A stretch of 64,000 nt of DNA from Mixta sp. Marseille-Q2659. Lineage in GTDB: Bacteria; Pseudomonadota; Gammaproteobacteria; Enterobacterales; Enterobacteriaceae. The stretch is from NCBI RefSeq assembly GCF_940807255.1, contig NZ_CALNWY010000007.1, forward strand, positions 104,072 to 168,071, in the 5' to 3' direction. Positions 9,031 through 18,879 of this stretch are shown here, piece after piece. Positions within the stretch are counted from its first letter, which is position 1. Every line of letters starts with the position of its first letter. A program made the translations under genes and the position numbers. The notes below the pieces were generated by a model. The model worked only from the letters and a program-made list of their open reading frames with translations. It did no database searches and was not told the origin of the DNA.

Positions 9031-10986
9031 TTAACGTTCGGCCGAAAGCTTTTGCAGTATTTTCAGTTCATCAACGGCAGCCTGCATGGCATCCATACCG
9101 GCCGTCAGCGTACGGAGGTTTTGTAGCTGCTGTGTAATGTCAGCCCGTTCACTGCGCGTCTGCTGGCTCATGGCCGCGATGGCATCCGCCGCGTGCAGAC
9201 TGCGATCGGCCATGTCGCTGGCAGTCTGAACCGTATGGCTGGCCACGCTGCGGATGCGGGAAATGGTACCGACAGCGTCGCTGATATTGCTGGCGGTGGC
9301 TTCCGCCTGCTCTTTTGACGAATGCGCCAGCCGGCGGACCTCGCCTGCGACCACGGCAAAGCCGCGTCCCGCTTCGCCCGCGCGTGCGGCCTCAACGGCG
9401 GCATTCAGCGCCAGGATATTAGTCTGAAACGCGATGTTACTGATACCGTGCGTGATGACATTGATGCCATCGGAGATCCGCTCCAGATCGTCCAGACCCT
9501 CACCAAGCTGACTTTGTGCCTGCTGACTTTCGCTGGCGATAGCGCTGATTGCACGGATGCTGTTCTCTGCCATGTTCAGCGTTTCACTCTGGCTGTGTGT
9601 GGCGGCTTCCAGCGCCGGCAGCGCCTGCACAATAGGCGTCAGCTCCTGCTGATAGCTCACCACGCGCCCCAGTACCCGGGTCTGGATGCCGTTAAGCGCT
9701 TCCCAGCGGCGCAGCGCGCGCTGGGCATAGTGCGCCGCATAGCCCGCATACTCTACCGGAAACTGCGCCATCGCTTTCACGTCGCGGTTGAAAAACACCA
9801 GCGCCGAGAGCGTCTGATTAATCGGCACGCCAAGGATTTCACCAAAGCTGGAAAACCCGGCGGCCGGAATACCTTTGAAGAAATGTGCATTCTGCAGGGC
9901 ACTCAGGTTTCCCTGACGCCGCAGAATGCAGTCATTCATCATGACTGCAGCAGGCTTGCCGTGGCGTGAGACAAACTTTTCCCAGTCCTGCAGCGTCGCC
10001 GCTTTGAAGTCGCGCTCCTGCATCAGCCAGAGGCGGTCGCCAAATTCAAGGTCGCAGAAAAAATGTACGCGCCCGGCCTCGATTTTTGCGACCGAGCGTA
10101 TGAAATATTCGTTTCCTGCTTTAACGGCAAACGTCAGACCTTGCAGACGCTGACTCAGCTGCTGTTCACTGCAGCCGAGCTGGTCTGCCAGCGCGGCGGT
10201 GAACGGCTGCTGCTTGCCCTGAGCGGTAAAGACAGAGGTCACGGTACGCGTCAGCGGATCGGCTTCCGCAATCAGCCAGCTCTTTTCCAGCGGCGTAAAA
10301 TTCTGGCTTTTGAACGGCGCAAATGATTTACCGGCCGCCATGCGGCAGAACACTACCACCGTCTTGCCCTGCAGCACCTGCCCGCCTGCCCCTATCCACG
10401 TACCGTCAAAGCTTGTACGCCCGCCTGCTGAGCCGCCAATGGCCAGGCAGGGAAAGCGACCGCTGTTATACCAGGCCTGCATAAAAAAGCCTTCTGACGC
10501 AGATAAGCCGTCGCAGTAGATCATCGCAAACGTGCGATCGGCAGAGAGCGGCATACGCAGCTGGAGCGCGGCCAGATCGCGTTGAATGGCACTGATACGC
10601 TCGGTGACGCTGTGGGTATCCTTCAGATGCAAATCGATGATATGGGTTTCATGCTCCGCGACCAGTGAGTCAGGCAGCCAGAGCCAGCTGCCTTCCTGCC
10701 CGTTACCGTCACAGTAGGTGCTTTGTTTACCGCTGGCGCTTAGCGCCCCGTTGGATGAAAGCGTAATGACCGTTAACGCAGCCGAGTTGAAACGCTGCTA
10801 GGCCTGACTGACACGATAAAAATCCGCCTCCGGCGGCACAAAGGTCAGTAAAATGCCAGCCGCACGCGAGGAAAGACCAATATCGCCCGGCGAGGCAGGC
10901 AGATTCTGGCAATGATAGATACCATCTGCAGGCTGAGATCGTGCGGTAAAACGGGCGCGGCTAAACATCGTCTTCATTAAAGACAT
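9031..10986 (-). pseudogene. FIST-domain cytosolic methyl-accepting chemoreceptor, split by one in-frame amber codon
   Basis: The frame from ATG 10984-10986 to the stop at 9031 is 651 codons with a single internal TAG at 10798-10800 (codon 63). No frameshift is needed: residues 1-62 (start MSLMKTMFSRARFTARSQ) and the rest read on in one frame. The next ATG is at 10630-10632, leaving a 533-residue product that lacks the first about 118 residues of the FIST sensor. FIST_N and FIST_C span to about residue 430; the C-terminal part is an MCP signalling domain with the tip [20 protein letters not shown]. There is no membrane helix, so the intact protein would be a soluble chemoreceptor for small ligands such as amino acids. 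The change reads as CAG to TAG. It may be dead, truncated or suppressed. Confidence 0.85.
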
Positions 10987-11263
10987 ATTCTTATTTTTCC
11001 TGCTGTAAGCTATTGCGCATTAAAGCTGCGCAGCCTGGTGTGGTTAAAAGAGGGCTAAAAGCAGGGTCCGTTCGCAATCAGAACTCATCAGTGCGTTGCC
11101 GCCGCTGCACGCTGAACTGTGCAGAAGCGGACCACGGTTATCGGCCTGCCCGGAACAATCTTCAGCAATTGCTGATATAGACCACACCAATGGTTAAACG
11201 CGGCAATCACCGGTATATCTGCTACCATGCGCCCTGTGTTGTGACCGGAATGCAAAAGCGCAG
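10987..11263. promoter_or_regulatory. divergent region with TCAGCAATTGCTGA palindrome
   Basis: No gene is seen between the FIST chemoreceptor and the TetR gene. A perfect 14-bp palindrome, TCAGCAATTGCTGA, lies at 11162-11175, about 90 bp before the TetR start, and could be its autoregulatory operator. Its half-site resembles, but does not match, the TGAGCA half-site at 8915-8965. Confidence 0.35.
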
Positions 11264-11860
11264 ATGAAGAAAAATACCGACGAATTAAAGCACCGTATTC
11301 TTGATACCGCTGTGGCGCTGTTTATCGAAAAAGGCATTGCCGGGGTAACGACCCGTGACGTTACCGAGCAACTTGGCCTGTCGCGCAGCCATATCTATCA
11401 CTACTTCAGTAACTGGCAGGCGCTCTCACTGGCTGCGCTTGAGCGCTTTATGGCGCAGGAGATCGCACAGTTTACGCGCGAGGCTGAAGGGCTGGCACCA
11501 GAGCAGCAGCTGCGGCGGCTGGCCGGGATCTACCTGCCGGATAGTGTGGATGCAACGTGGAAGCTTTATGATTCCCTCTGGCAGATGGCAGCGAACAATG
11601 ACGCATGGGCCGCCCTCGCTGAAAAGAACATAGCCAGCTGGAGCGCACTGATTGGCGGGATGATTCAGCAGGGAGTGGATCAGCAGCACTTTCACACTGC
11701 CGATACAGGTCAGGTTACCCGTCAGCTTAGCGCCATGCTCAATGGTTACGCTGAGGTGCTGAGTATCAGCCCTTCAGCAGAGAAACATCAGCAGGCGATG
11801 ACGGATATCACCGCGTTTATCCGGCTGGTGCTGCAGCCGACGTCAGGGTGTCAGCGCTAA
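11264..11860 (+). CDS. TetR/AcrR-family transcriptional regulator
   Basis: A 198-residue repressor. The N-terminal helix-turn-helix is clear (ILDTAVALFIEKGIAG, then TTRDVTEQLGLSRSHIYHYF), followed by an all-helical ligand domain with SLWQMAANNDAW and a C-terminal dimer helix. The likely target is unknown: the gene is divergent from the broken FIST chemoreceptor and its 3' end overlaps the convergent racemase gene by 18 bp. It is the nearest TetR gene to the palindrome pair at 8915-8965, 2.3 kb away, so it is a candidate regulator of the PF13748-type membrane protein, but that is inference. Confidence 0.85.
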   Translation: MKKNTDELKHRILDTAVALFIEKGIAGVTTRDVTEQLGLSRSHIYHYFSNWQALSLAALERFMAQEIAQFTREAEGLAPEQQLRRLAGIYLPDSVDATWKLYDSLWQMAANNDAWAALAEKNIASWSALIGGMIQQGVDQQHFHTADTGQVTRQLSAMLNGYAEVLSISPSAEKHQQAMTDITAFIRLVLQPTSGCQR

Positions 11861-12532
11861 CGCCAGCGCTGCTTCACAGTGGATCAGCGTGGTGTCAAAC
11901 ACCGGCACAGAGACATTGCCCTGATTGAGCAACATGCCGACCTCAGTGCAGCCAAGGATCATGCAGTCCGCGCCCTGCGCTACCAGCCGCTCTGCCACCT
12001 GCACAAACGCCTCGCGGCTGGCTGCTGTGGTGATATCTTTGCACAGCTCATCATAAATAATCTGGTGTACCCTGGCACGATCGTCGTTAGCCGGGATAAG
12101 TGGCTGTAGCCCGGCCGTTTCCAGCCGCTGACGGTAGAACTGCTGCTCCATGGTGAATGCGGTAGCGATCAGGCCCGGCGCGCGCAGTCCCGACGCCACA
12201 ATACGCTCTGCAGTCGCATCGGCGATATGCAGCAGCGGAACAGCAACGTCTTTCATCATGGTTTCAGCCAGTTTATGCATGGTATTCGTGGCCAGCACAA
12301 TAAAATCTGCACCACGAGCCAGCGCATGCGCCTCTCTGTTCAGGATCTCACCGGCAGCCGCCCACTGACCGCTGGCCTGCAGCTGCTCAATGCGTGCAAA
12401 GTCGAGCGAGCGGATCAGCAGCTCCGGCGAATGCAGTCCCCCCAGCCGCTGACGCGTCAGCTCGCATAGCTGACGATAGTAGGTTTGCGTTGAGGCAGCA
12501 GACATTCCGCCCAGAATACCAATGGTTTTCAT
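11843..12532 (-). CDS. aspartate/glutamate racemase family protein (YgeA-like)
   Basis: A 229-residue cytosolic enzyme of the PLP-independent Asp/Glu racemase family. The N-terminal motif MKTIGILGGMS is diagnostic. The first catalytic site reads ATNTMHK around residue 84 with Thr instead of Cys, and the second is GCTE with Cys195. This Thr/Cys pairing is the one described for E. coli YgeA, which acts on L-Asp/L-Glu, so a racemase of that subgroup rather than MurI is likely. It ends inside the convergent TetR gene and is divergent from the DJ-1/PfpI gene. Confidence 0.85.
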   Translation of the reverse strand: MKTIGILGGMSAASTQTYYRQLCELTRQRLGGLHSPELLIRSLDFARIEQLQASGQWAAAGEILNREAHALARGADFIVLATNTMHKLAETMMKDVAVPLLHIADATAERIVASGLRAPGLIATAFTMEQQFYRQRLETAGLQPLIPANDDRARVHQIIYDELCKDITTAASREAFVQVAERLVAQGADCMILGCTEVGMLLNQGNVSVPVFDTTLIHCEAALALALTP

Positions 12533-12627
12533 TGCCTGTTATTTCCTTCTCTGGACTGCCGGGGAGCTATACACGCTGCGTGTATATTCGCTATGGTGTT
12601 TTATCGCACACCTGAAAGGATGCTGTC

Positions 12628-13344
12628 ATGCACGGGTCTGAACTTTCTGTAGGATTACTGCTGTTTCCGGGCGTCACCCAGCTGGATCTCACCGGACCCT
12701 TTGAGGTCTTTGCCCGCGCGCCACACACCCGGGTGCATCTTGTCTGGAAAACGCTGGATCCGGTGATTTCAGATCGGGGATTAGCGATGTTGCCCACCAC
12801 CACTTTCGACGACTGTCCGTCGCTGGATGTGATCTGTGTGCCGGGCGGTCCGGGACAAATTGCCCTGATGACGGACAGCGCTGTACTGGCGTTTATTCGT
12901 GAAAAGAGCGAGCGGGCCTCACTCGTGACGTCAGTTTGTACCGGCTCGCTGGTGCTGGGGGCGGCGGGTCTGCTCAAAGGTTACCGGGCCACATCTCACT
13001 GGGCATCGCTGGATCAGCTGTCACTGCTGGGTGCTGAGCCGGTCAGCGCGCGCGTGGTACGCGACCGGAACCGCATCACCGGCGCAGGCGTGACTTCAGG
13101 CATCGACTTCGCGCTGACAGTGGTAGCTGACCTGCAGGGTGAAGCGGTGGCGCAGATGATTCAGCTGCAGATGGAGTATGACCCCCAACCGCCCTTTAAC
13201 AGTGGATCGCCGGGTACCGCACCGGCTGAGCTGTTAGCGCAGGCCACGACACAGATGGCGACGTTTATTGAAACGCGCCGTCAGGCCACCGTCACGGCAG
13301 CTCAATATCTCGTTTCTCTCAACTCAGGCATGGATGATCGCTGA
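12628..13344 (+). CDS. inhA: DJ-1/PfpI family protein, isonitrile hydratase-like
   Basis: A 238-residue cytosolic protein of the class I glutamine amidotransferase-like fold. It has the start LSVGLLLFPGVTQLDLTGPFEVF, PGGPGQ near residue 73 and the nucleophile elbow VTSVCTGSLVLGAAGLL with Cys at about 102. This pattern is that of isonitrile hydratase, which hydrates isocyanides to N-formamides, and of the ligand domain of some AraC regulators; no DNA-binding domain follows, so the free enzyme is favoured. It abuts a broken LysE-family exporter gene with no spacer (stop 13342-13344, next ATG 13345). Confidence 0.78.
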   Translation: MHGSELSVGLLLFPGVTQLDLTGPFEVFARAPHTRVHLVWKTLDPVISDRGLAMLPTTTFDDCPSLDVICVPGGPGQIALMTDSAVLAFIREKSERASLVTSVCTGSLVLGAAGLLKGYRATSHWASLDQLSLLGAEPVSARVVRDRNRITGAGVTSGIDFALTVVADLQGEAVAQMIQLQMEYDPQPPFNSGSPGTAPAELLAQATTQMATFIETRRQATVTAAQYLVSLNSGMDDR

Positions 13345-13789
13345 ATGCCTCACGTTAGCGAACTGTTACTCGTCTTTATCACCTGTTTCGTGGCCACAGC
13401 AAGTCCGGGCCGCGGCAATATGGCGATTATGGGTACCGCAATGCGCAGCGGCCGGCAGAAAAGCGCGCGGACACACATCCGCAGCCTGTTGTGCGCGACG
13501 GTAAACGGTTCCGGCAGGGTGTGCTCATGCACATATTAAATCCCAGGGCTATTCTTACCTGGGTGTCCATTATATCCGTGACGCTGACGCCCGGTGCTGA
13601 TGCCGGGGTGCTGCCCAACATAATGGGTGGCTGCGCAGCAATCTGTGTTGCGGTGTTCTGCAGCCTTGCGCTGCTGTTCTCCGCGCCCATGATGGCTGCT
13701 CTTTATCAGCGCGTTCAGCGCATGCCCGACGCCGTGCTGGGGATATACTTTCGCTTGCCGGCATACGCCTGCTGCTGAGCCGCAGTTAA
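13345..13789 (+). pseudogene. LysE/RhtB-family amino-acid exporter, internally deleted and frameshifted
   Basis: The N-terminus (HVSELLLVFITCFVATASPG, helix 1 with the family's SPG motif) reads in one frame to about 13480. The C-terminal half (LNPRAILTWVSIISV, with the family's NPKA-type motif) continues in another frame from about 13490. The middle of a roughly 205-residue protein, about 60 residues, is missing at the junction. A further frameshift near 13752 is needed to reach the family-like end AGIRLLLSRS and the TAA at 13787-13789. Only about 148 codons remain, so this cannot make a working exporter. Confidence 0.82.
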
Positions 13790-13812
13790 CCAGTCTGATT
13801 ACAGGGAAGACG

Positions 13813-15075
13813 ATGTCGAAAACACAATGGTTACTGCGCCGGCTGACAAAACAGCTCTGGTTTCGCAGCTCGCTGTTTGCCGTACTGGCGGTGATCACCG
13901 CGCTGGTGGCTATCGCGGTGAAACCGTTTATTCCTGCTTCCGTATCCGGTCTCATCGGCAGTGAAGCCGTGGATGAAATCCTGGCTATCCTCGCCTCCAG
14001 TATGCTGGCCGTTACGACGTTTTCGCTGAATATTATGGTCTCAGCCTATAACTCTGCGAGCAGCAGCGTAACGCCCCGCGCCACCAGTCTGCTGCTGGAG
14101 GATCGCACCACGCAGAATGTGCTGGCGACGTTCATTGGCTCGTTTCTCTACAGCCTGGTAGGGATCATTGCGCTGGGGATGGGCGCATACGGCACACAGG
14201 GGCGGGTTGTGCTGTTCTTTGTAACGCTGCTGGTGATCGCCATGATTGTGATCACCCTGCTTCGCTGGATCCAGCATCTCGCTAATTTTGGCAGCCTCGG
14301 CGAAACGTCTCAGCGTGTTGAGCAGGCAACCCGCGCGGCGCTGACTGAACGCTTACAGGATCCCTGTATGGGCGGATCGGCCTGGCAGGGTGAGTTGCCC
14401 GCTGCGGCCACACCGCACCCGCTTTTACCCGAGGCGATTGGTTACCTGCAGCATATCGATTTGCAACGGCTAAACGACTGGGCAGACGCGCAGCAGGTGC
14501 ATCTTTATCTGGCTGCCCAGCCCGGCAGCTTTGTGCATCCGCGCTCGCCCCTGCTGTGGTGCACACAACCGATGTCCGAAGAAGATCAGGACCATCTGCA
14601 GCGTGCATTTACCGTTGGTGAACAGCGTTCTTATGAGCAGGATCCCCGTTTTGGCCTCTGTGTGCTCGCAGAAATCGCCTCGCGTGCACTTTCGCCTGCC
14701 GTCAACGATCCGGGCACGGCCATAGATATCATTGGCCGTGCTGTCAGATTGTTTGGTCACCCTGTCCCTGCGGCTTCTGATGAGGTGACCTGGCCGCGCA
14801 TATTTATTGAGCCCGCCCGGATCAGCGATATGTTTGATGATATTTTCAGTGCTATAGGGCGCGATGGTGCTGCACTGGCTGAGGTACATATTCGTCTGCA
14901 GAAGGCGCTTCAGGCGCTGGCACAGATTGCACCGCACCGTTACGCCGCTGATGCTCAGCGCCATTCCAGGCTCGCCCTGTCACGCGCAAACGCGGCGATG
15001 ACCTGTAAAGCAGACAAAGTAGCCGTGGAGCAGGTAGCCCGCTGGTCACTCCCGGAAATAATTTCGCGTGATTAG
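13813..15075 (+). CDS. DUF2254 domain-containing membrane protein
   Basis: A 420-residue predicted inner-membrane protein. Four hydrophobic helices lie in the first half (about 18-40, 52-78, 98-122 and 128-150); a soluble C-terminal domain follows with LAEIASRALSPAVNDPGTA, the most recognisable block of the DUF2254 family. Function is unknown. It has a good ribosome site (GGGAAGACG) and lies 90 bp upstream of betT on the same strand, so co-transcription is possible. Confidence 0.85.
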   Translation: MSKTQWLLRRLTKQLWFRSSLFAVLAVITALVAIAVKPFIPASVSGLIGSEAVDEILAILASSMLAVTTFSLNIMVSAYNSASSSVTPRATSLLLEDRTTQNVLATFIGSFLYSLVGIIALGMGAYGTQGRVVLFFVTLLVIAMIVITLLRWIQHLANFGSLGETSQRVEQATRAALTERLQDPCMGGSAWQGELPAAATPHPLLPEAIGYLQHIDLQRLNDWADAQQVHLYLAAQPGSFVHPRSPLLWCTQPMSEEDQDHLQRAFTVGEQRSYEQDPRFGLCVLAEIASRALSPAVNDPGTAIDIIGRAVRLFGHPVPAASDEVTWPRIFIEPARISDMFDDIFSAIGRDGAALAEVHIRLQKALQALAQIAPHRYAADAQRHSRLALSRANAAMTCKADKVAVEQVARWSLPEIISRD

Positions 15076-15165
15076 CCTGGTTTTTAAACACCTGCTGGCG
15101 TATCGCTTTTACTCTTCCATACTGATTGTTACATTTGGTCTTCATTCACGTTATGCAGGATACTT

Positions 15166-17160
15166 ATGCCAACATCAGAAACGGATATCCAAAAGAAGCG
15201 AAGCCATATCAATCCACCGGTATTCTTCACGTCTGCTGCCCTTATTTTTATTCTGGTAGCCTTCGCCGCGCTATTCCCTGAACAGGCGGATACCCAGCTT
15301 ACTGCACTGCAGACGTCGCTGTTTGCCAATGCCAGCTGGTTTTATATTCTCGCTGTTGCCCTGATTTTGCTGACCGTAATCTACCTGGGGGTGTCGCGCT
15401 ACGGCGATATTAAACTCGGGCCCGATCACGCAGAACCTGATTTCAGTTATCACTCCTGGTTTGCCATGCTGTTTTCCGCCGGCATGGGCATTGGGCTAAT
15501 GTTTTTCGGCGTGGCAGAACCCGTGATGCACTATATGGCGCCGCCATCAGGCGAGCCGGAAACCGTAAACGCGGCGCGGGAAGCGTTGCGTATCACGTTC
15601 TTTCACTGGGGGCTGCACGCCTGGTCGATTTATGCGATTGTGGCGCTGATTCTGGCCTTTTTCAGCTATCGTCACGGACTGCCTTTAACGCTGCGCTCAG
15701 CGCTCTATCCGATTATTGGCGACCGTATCTACGGCTGGATGGGCCACGCCGTGGATATTTTTGCGGTGATTGGTACCGTACTGGGCGTGGCCACCTCGCT
15801 GGGTTACGGCGTACTGCAGGTTAACGCCGGTCTTAATCACTTGTTTGGCCTGCCGGTCAGCGCCACGATGCAGGTGATCCTGATAGTGGTCATCACCGCA
15901 CTGGCAACCCTTTCCGTTGTCTCCGGACTGGATAAAGGTATCCGGATTTTATCGGAAATTAATCTTGGCCTTGCGGTGCTGCTGCTGATTCTGGTCGGTA
16001 CGCTGGGTCCGACGGTGCTGCTGTTGAAATCCTTTGTGGAGAATACCGGCGGCTACCTCTCAGAGCTGGTCACCAAAACCTTTAATCTCTACGCCTATGA
16101 ACCCAAATCGAGTAAGTGGCTCGGCGGCTGGACGCTGTTCTACTGGGGCTGGTGGCTGGCGTGGTCACCGTTTGTCGGCATGTTCATTGCCCGCGTATCG
16201 CGCGGTCGTACCATCCGTGAATTTGTCACCGGCGTGCTGTTTGTGCCGGCGGGCTTTACGCTGCTCTGGATGACCTTCTTTGGCAACAGCGCCATCTGGA
16301 TGATCATGCAGCAGGGCGCCGCCGATCTGGCGCAGACAGTGATGAGCGATCAAACGCTCGCGCTGTTTAATTTTCTGGAGCATTTTCCCTTCAGCTTTGC
16401 TCTCTCCTGTATTGCCGTCGCCATGGTAGTGGTGTTCTTTGTCACGTCAGCGGACTCCGGAGCGATGGTGGTGGATACGCTCGCTTCAGGGGGCACGGAT
16501 CAAACGCCAGTCTGGCAGCGTATTTTCTGGTCCGCGCTGATGGGGGTCGTGGCCATTACTTTACTGCTGGCCGGCGGCATGAAAGCGCTGCAGGTTGTGA
16601 CTATCGCCAGCGCCCTGCCGTTTGCCATCATCCTGTTAATGTCGATGTATGGCTTGCTTAAAGCGCTTCGTATTGATGCCTGGAAGCGCGACAGTAAGCA
16701 GATTGCGACTATCGCGCCCACGGCTGCGCGCAACCCGATTCCGTGGCAGCGCCGTTTACGTAACATTGCCTACTTTCCAAAACGCTCGCAGGTGAAGCGC
16801 TTTATGACGGAAGTCATCTATCCGGCGATGGAGATGGTAGAGCAGGAGCTGGCAAAGCAAAACACCCCGTCGCATACCCGTGCCGATGAAGACGATCGTG
16901 TGCGGTTTGAGGTGGATCTGGGACAGGAGCTTAACTTCGTTTACGAAGTCCGCGCGCGTCCCTACCTGCAGCCCGCCTTTGCGCTGGCAGGGATGTCAGG
17001 AAGTGACAAAGCGGAGGAGCAGAAGTATTACCGTGCAGTCGTCTACCTTAAAGAGGGCGGCCAGGATTATGACGTAATGGGCTGGAATCAGGAGCAGATC
17101 ATCAACGATATTCTCGACCAGTATGAGAAGCACCTGCACTTCCTGCACATCGTGCGTTAA
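15166..17160 (+). CDS. betT: high-affinity choline transporter BetT (BCCT family)
   Basis: A 664-residue proton- or sodium-coupled choline transporter with twelve membrane helices and a long cytosolic C-terminal domain of about 150 residues, close to the 677 residues of E. coli BetT. The BCCT substrate-site block is clear: GWTLFYWGWWLAWSPFVGMF, followed by FIARVSRGRTIREF. The C-terminal tail carries the osmosensing part in BetT. No betIBA genes for glycine betaine synthesis are adjacent, so the chromosome would have to supply them. A strong terminator follows at 17175. Confidence 0.93.
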   Translation: MPTSETDIQKKRSHINPPVFFTSAALIFILVAFAALFPEQADTQLTALQTSLFANASWFYILAVALILLTVIYLGVSRYGDIKLGPDHAEPDFSYHSWFAMLFSAGMGIGLMFFGVAEPVMHYMAPPSGEPETVNAAREALRITFFHWGLHAWSIYAIVALILAFFSYRHGLPLTLRSALYPIIGDRIYGWMGHAVDIFAVIGTVLGVATSLGYGVLQVNAGLNHLFGLPVSATMQVILIVVITALATLSVVSGLDKGIRILSEINLGLAVLLLILVGTLGPTVLLLKSFVENTGGYLSELVTKTFNLYAYEPKSSKWLGGWTLFYWGWWLAWSPFVGMFIARVSRGRTIREFVTGVLFVPAGFTLLWMTFFGNSAIWMIMQQGAADLAQTVMSDQTLALFNFLEHFPFSFALSCIAVAMVVVFFVTSADSGAMVVDTLASGGTDQTPVWQRIFWSALMGVVAITLLLAGGMKALQVVTIASALPFAIILLMSMYGLLKALRIDAWKRDSKQIATIAPTAARNPIPWQRRLRNIAYFPKRSQVKRFMTEVIYPAMEMVEQELAKQNTPSHTRADEDDRVRFEVDLGQELNFVYEVRARPYLQPAFALAGMSGSDKAEEQKYYRAVVYLKEGGQDYDVMGWNQEQIINDILDQYEKHLHFLHIVR

Positions 17161-17174
17161 CGTGACTGCATGAC

Positions 17175-17201
17175 AAAAGAGGAGCCTGGCTCCTCTTTTT
17201 T
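17175..17201 (+). terminator. Rho-independent terminator after betT
   Basis: AAAAGAGGAGCC-TG-GGCTCCTCTTTTT forms a long stem with a T-tract 14 bp after the betT stop. Confidence 0.9.
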
Positions 17202-17262
17202 ATTGCTCTGGTGTTTTTTTTTGCTGCTATGATGAGACTCTGCCTTTTTTCAGGATGAAACC

Positions 17263-17757
17263 ATGAGCAGCACCCTGACCACCCTTCTCCGTTATAAATT
17301 GTGGATAGACGCCGCCACCCTGCAGGCGATTTCCCACATTGATGCCGCACAGTTTGCAGAAAAACGTCATCTGGCGTTGCGTCTGATGAACCACGTCTAT
17401 GTTGTGGACGCTATCTTCAAAGCAAACCTTACCGGTGAGCAGCACGGTTACACCGCACTGAATACCCCTGAAACGCCTGCCGTTGAAGAACTGATGCATG
17501 CTCTGTCGGAGACCACCCGCTGGTACCTGAAGCATGTCGCTACGCTAAACGAAACCGATCGCGCTAAAGTGATCCGCTTTCGTTTTGTAGATGGTGGTGC
17601 CGGAGAAATGCAGGCTGAAGAGATGATCAACCATATGCTGTTTCACGGCACCTACCACCGCGGTGCGGTCGGCTGGCTTTTATCAGCGTGCGGCGTCACG
17701 CCGCCGAAAGATGTGCTGGCGGTATTTTTGCGGGATCACAATGATAAAAATTTGTAA
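17263..17757 (+). CDS. DinB/YfiT-like metal-binding protein
   Basis: A 164-residue cytosolic four-helix-bundle protein of the DinB superfamily. The three metal-binding histidines can be assigned to NHVYVVD near residue 44 and HGTYHRG near 128-132. Family members bind divalent metal and several are thiol-dependent transferases or damage-induced proteins; the substrate here is unknown. The start ATG follows a CAGGATG ribosome site. An ASCH-domain gene lies 50 bp downstream on the same strand. Confidence 0.85.
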   Translation: MSSTLTTLLRYKLWIDAATLQAISHIDAAQFAEKRHLALRLMNHVYVVDAIFKANLTGEQHGYTALNTPETPAVEELMHALSETTRWYLKHVATLNETDRAKVIRFRFVDGGAGEMQAEEMINHMLFHGTYHRGAVGWLLSACGVTPPKDVLAVFLRDHNDKNL

Positions 17758-17807
17758 CGGAAAGAACGCACTCTGCCTGTCACTCCGGATACCTGAAAGG
17801 AATCAAT

Positions 17808-18236
17808 ATGACTGAGATAAATGCACTTAAAGCGAAATACCCGCAGGCGCTGAGCCGGGCGTTTGGTGATTCACCTGCCCTGGCGGATACCCTGGCGAAA
17901 CTGATTACAGAGGGCAGGAAAACCGCCACCTGCGGTTCGCTGGCTGCTTTTCAGAACGATGCTGAAGCGCCGACTGTCGGCAGCTACAGCATTGTCCTGG
18001 ACGGCCACAATCAACCGGTCTGCGTGGTTCGCATCGTCAGTCTGCAGCTGATACGCTTCTGCGATGTCACCGAAGCGTTTGCCCGTAAAGAGGGTGAAGG
18101 CGATCTGAGCCTCCGCTACTGGCGTCAGGAGCACCAGCGCTTTTTTGAAAGCAGCGGCGTTTTTGATGAGCGTATGGAGCTGGTGGCTGAAGAGTTTGAG
18201 CGGGTAGAGGTCGTGACCCCTCAGGCCGGCTTTTAA
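17808..18236 (+). CDS. ASCH domain-containing protein
   Basis: A 142-residue cytosolic protein with the ASCH (PUA-like) fold. Landmarks are the basic start of the domain, ITEGRKTATCGSLAAF, the central strand VCVVRIVSLQLIRFCDV, and the acidic-aromatic block EGEGDLSLRYWRQEHQRFF. The fold binds RNA, and some small members are ribonucleases or act on modified cytidine; the exact activity here is not known. It has a good ribosome site (AAAGGAA). It may be co-transcribed with the DinB gene. Confidence 0.85.
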   Translation: MTEINALKAKYPQALSRAFGDSPALADTLAKLITEGRKTATCGSLAAFQNDAEAPTVGSYSIVLDGHNQPVCVVRIVSLQLIRFCDVTEAFARKEGEGDLSLRYWRQEHQRFFESSGVFDERMELVAEEFERVEVVTPQAGF

Positions 18237-18309
18237 GGCACACGATAGCCGTGTTATTCAGTCTGCTCTTCCCGCGCATCGCTCACCTAAAACAATCAAT
18301 CAGCAGATG

Positions 18310-18879
18310 TTATTTATCCTGTCTTCCTCCCTGCGTATCCAGCAACGCATAACCCTGGTTCTGCAGCACGGTCATCGTGGTCAGCGCTGAGGGGGTAGTG
18401 ATAACGGGTGCCGCGACCCAGTGAGGATCGTAATGATGCCAGGCCAGCGCCTGGCTGCACAGTGTTACTTTAACGCCTGCATCATTCAGGGCTTTTATCA
18501 GCTGCAGATTCGGGTTGGCCGCACCGAATAGCTTGTGGTAGTGCTGCTCATCCAGCATAGCGGGCGTGGCGCCGCCATTAACGGCTACTACGGCGTCAAT
18601 CTGACTGAGCGGCACGCCGGAACGGCCATAAAGATTGATAACGCGCGCCACTTCATTCAGGCCGGGATTGATATCCGCGGCGTTGCTCGCTGCCTCACTC
18701 ACCTTGAAAACCAGTTTGTAGCGCTGCGTGCTGTCAGGCTGAAAAGCCGCATCAGGCGTGTCATAGAGTTTACCGTAGCCGGCAATCAGCGGCGTTCGGG
18801 ACGTATCCGCATGCGCACTTTGCATCAGGCAAAAAGAGCTGAAAAGAATCAGTGAGCAGGAGGAAAGGTATCGGATCAT
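18310..18879 (-). CDS. periplasmic DsrE-family protein
   Basis: About 189 residues from the ATG at 18877-18879, chosen because it follows GGAG by 8 nt and opens directly on a signal peptide (MIRYLSSCSLILFSSFCL, cleavage expected at AHADT). The longer frame from 18909 adds an unlikely prefix. The mature part has a DsrE/DsrF-like fold: KLVFKVSEA, NEVARVINLYG, VVAVNGGATPAML and CSQALAWHHYD. Cys in the CSQA segment matches the conserved sulfur-carrier position of the family, but a periplasmic role is undefined. The gene is monocistronic and divergent from amyA. Confidence 0.8.
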   Translation of the reverse strand: MIRYLSSCSLILFSSFCLMQSAHADTSRTPLIAGYGKLYDTPDAAFQPDSTQRYKLVFKVSEAASNAADINPGLNEVARVINLYGRSGVPLSQIDAVVAVNGGATPAMLDEQHYHKLFGAANPNLQLIKALNDAGVKVTLCSQALAWHHYDPHWVAAPVITTPSALTTMTVLQNQGYALLDTQGGRQDK

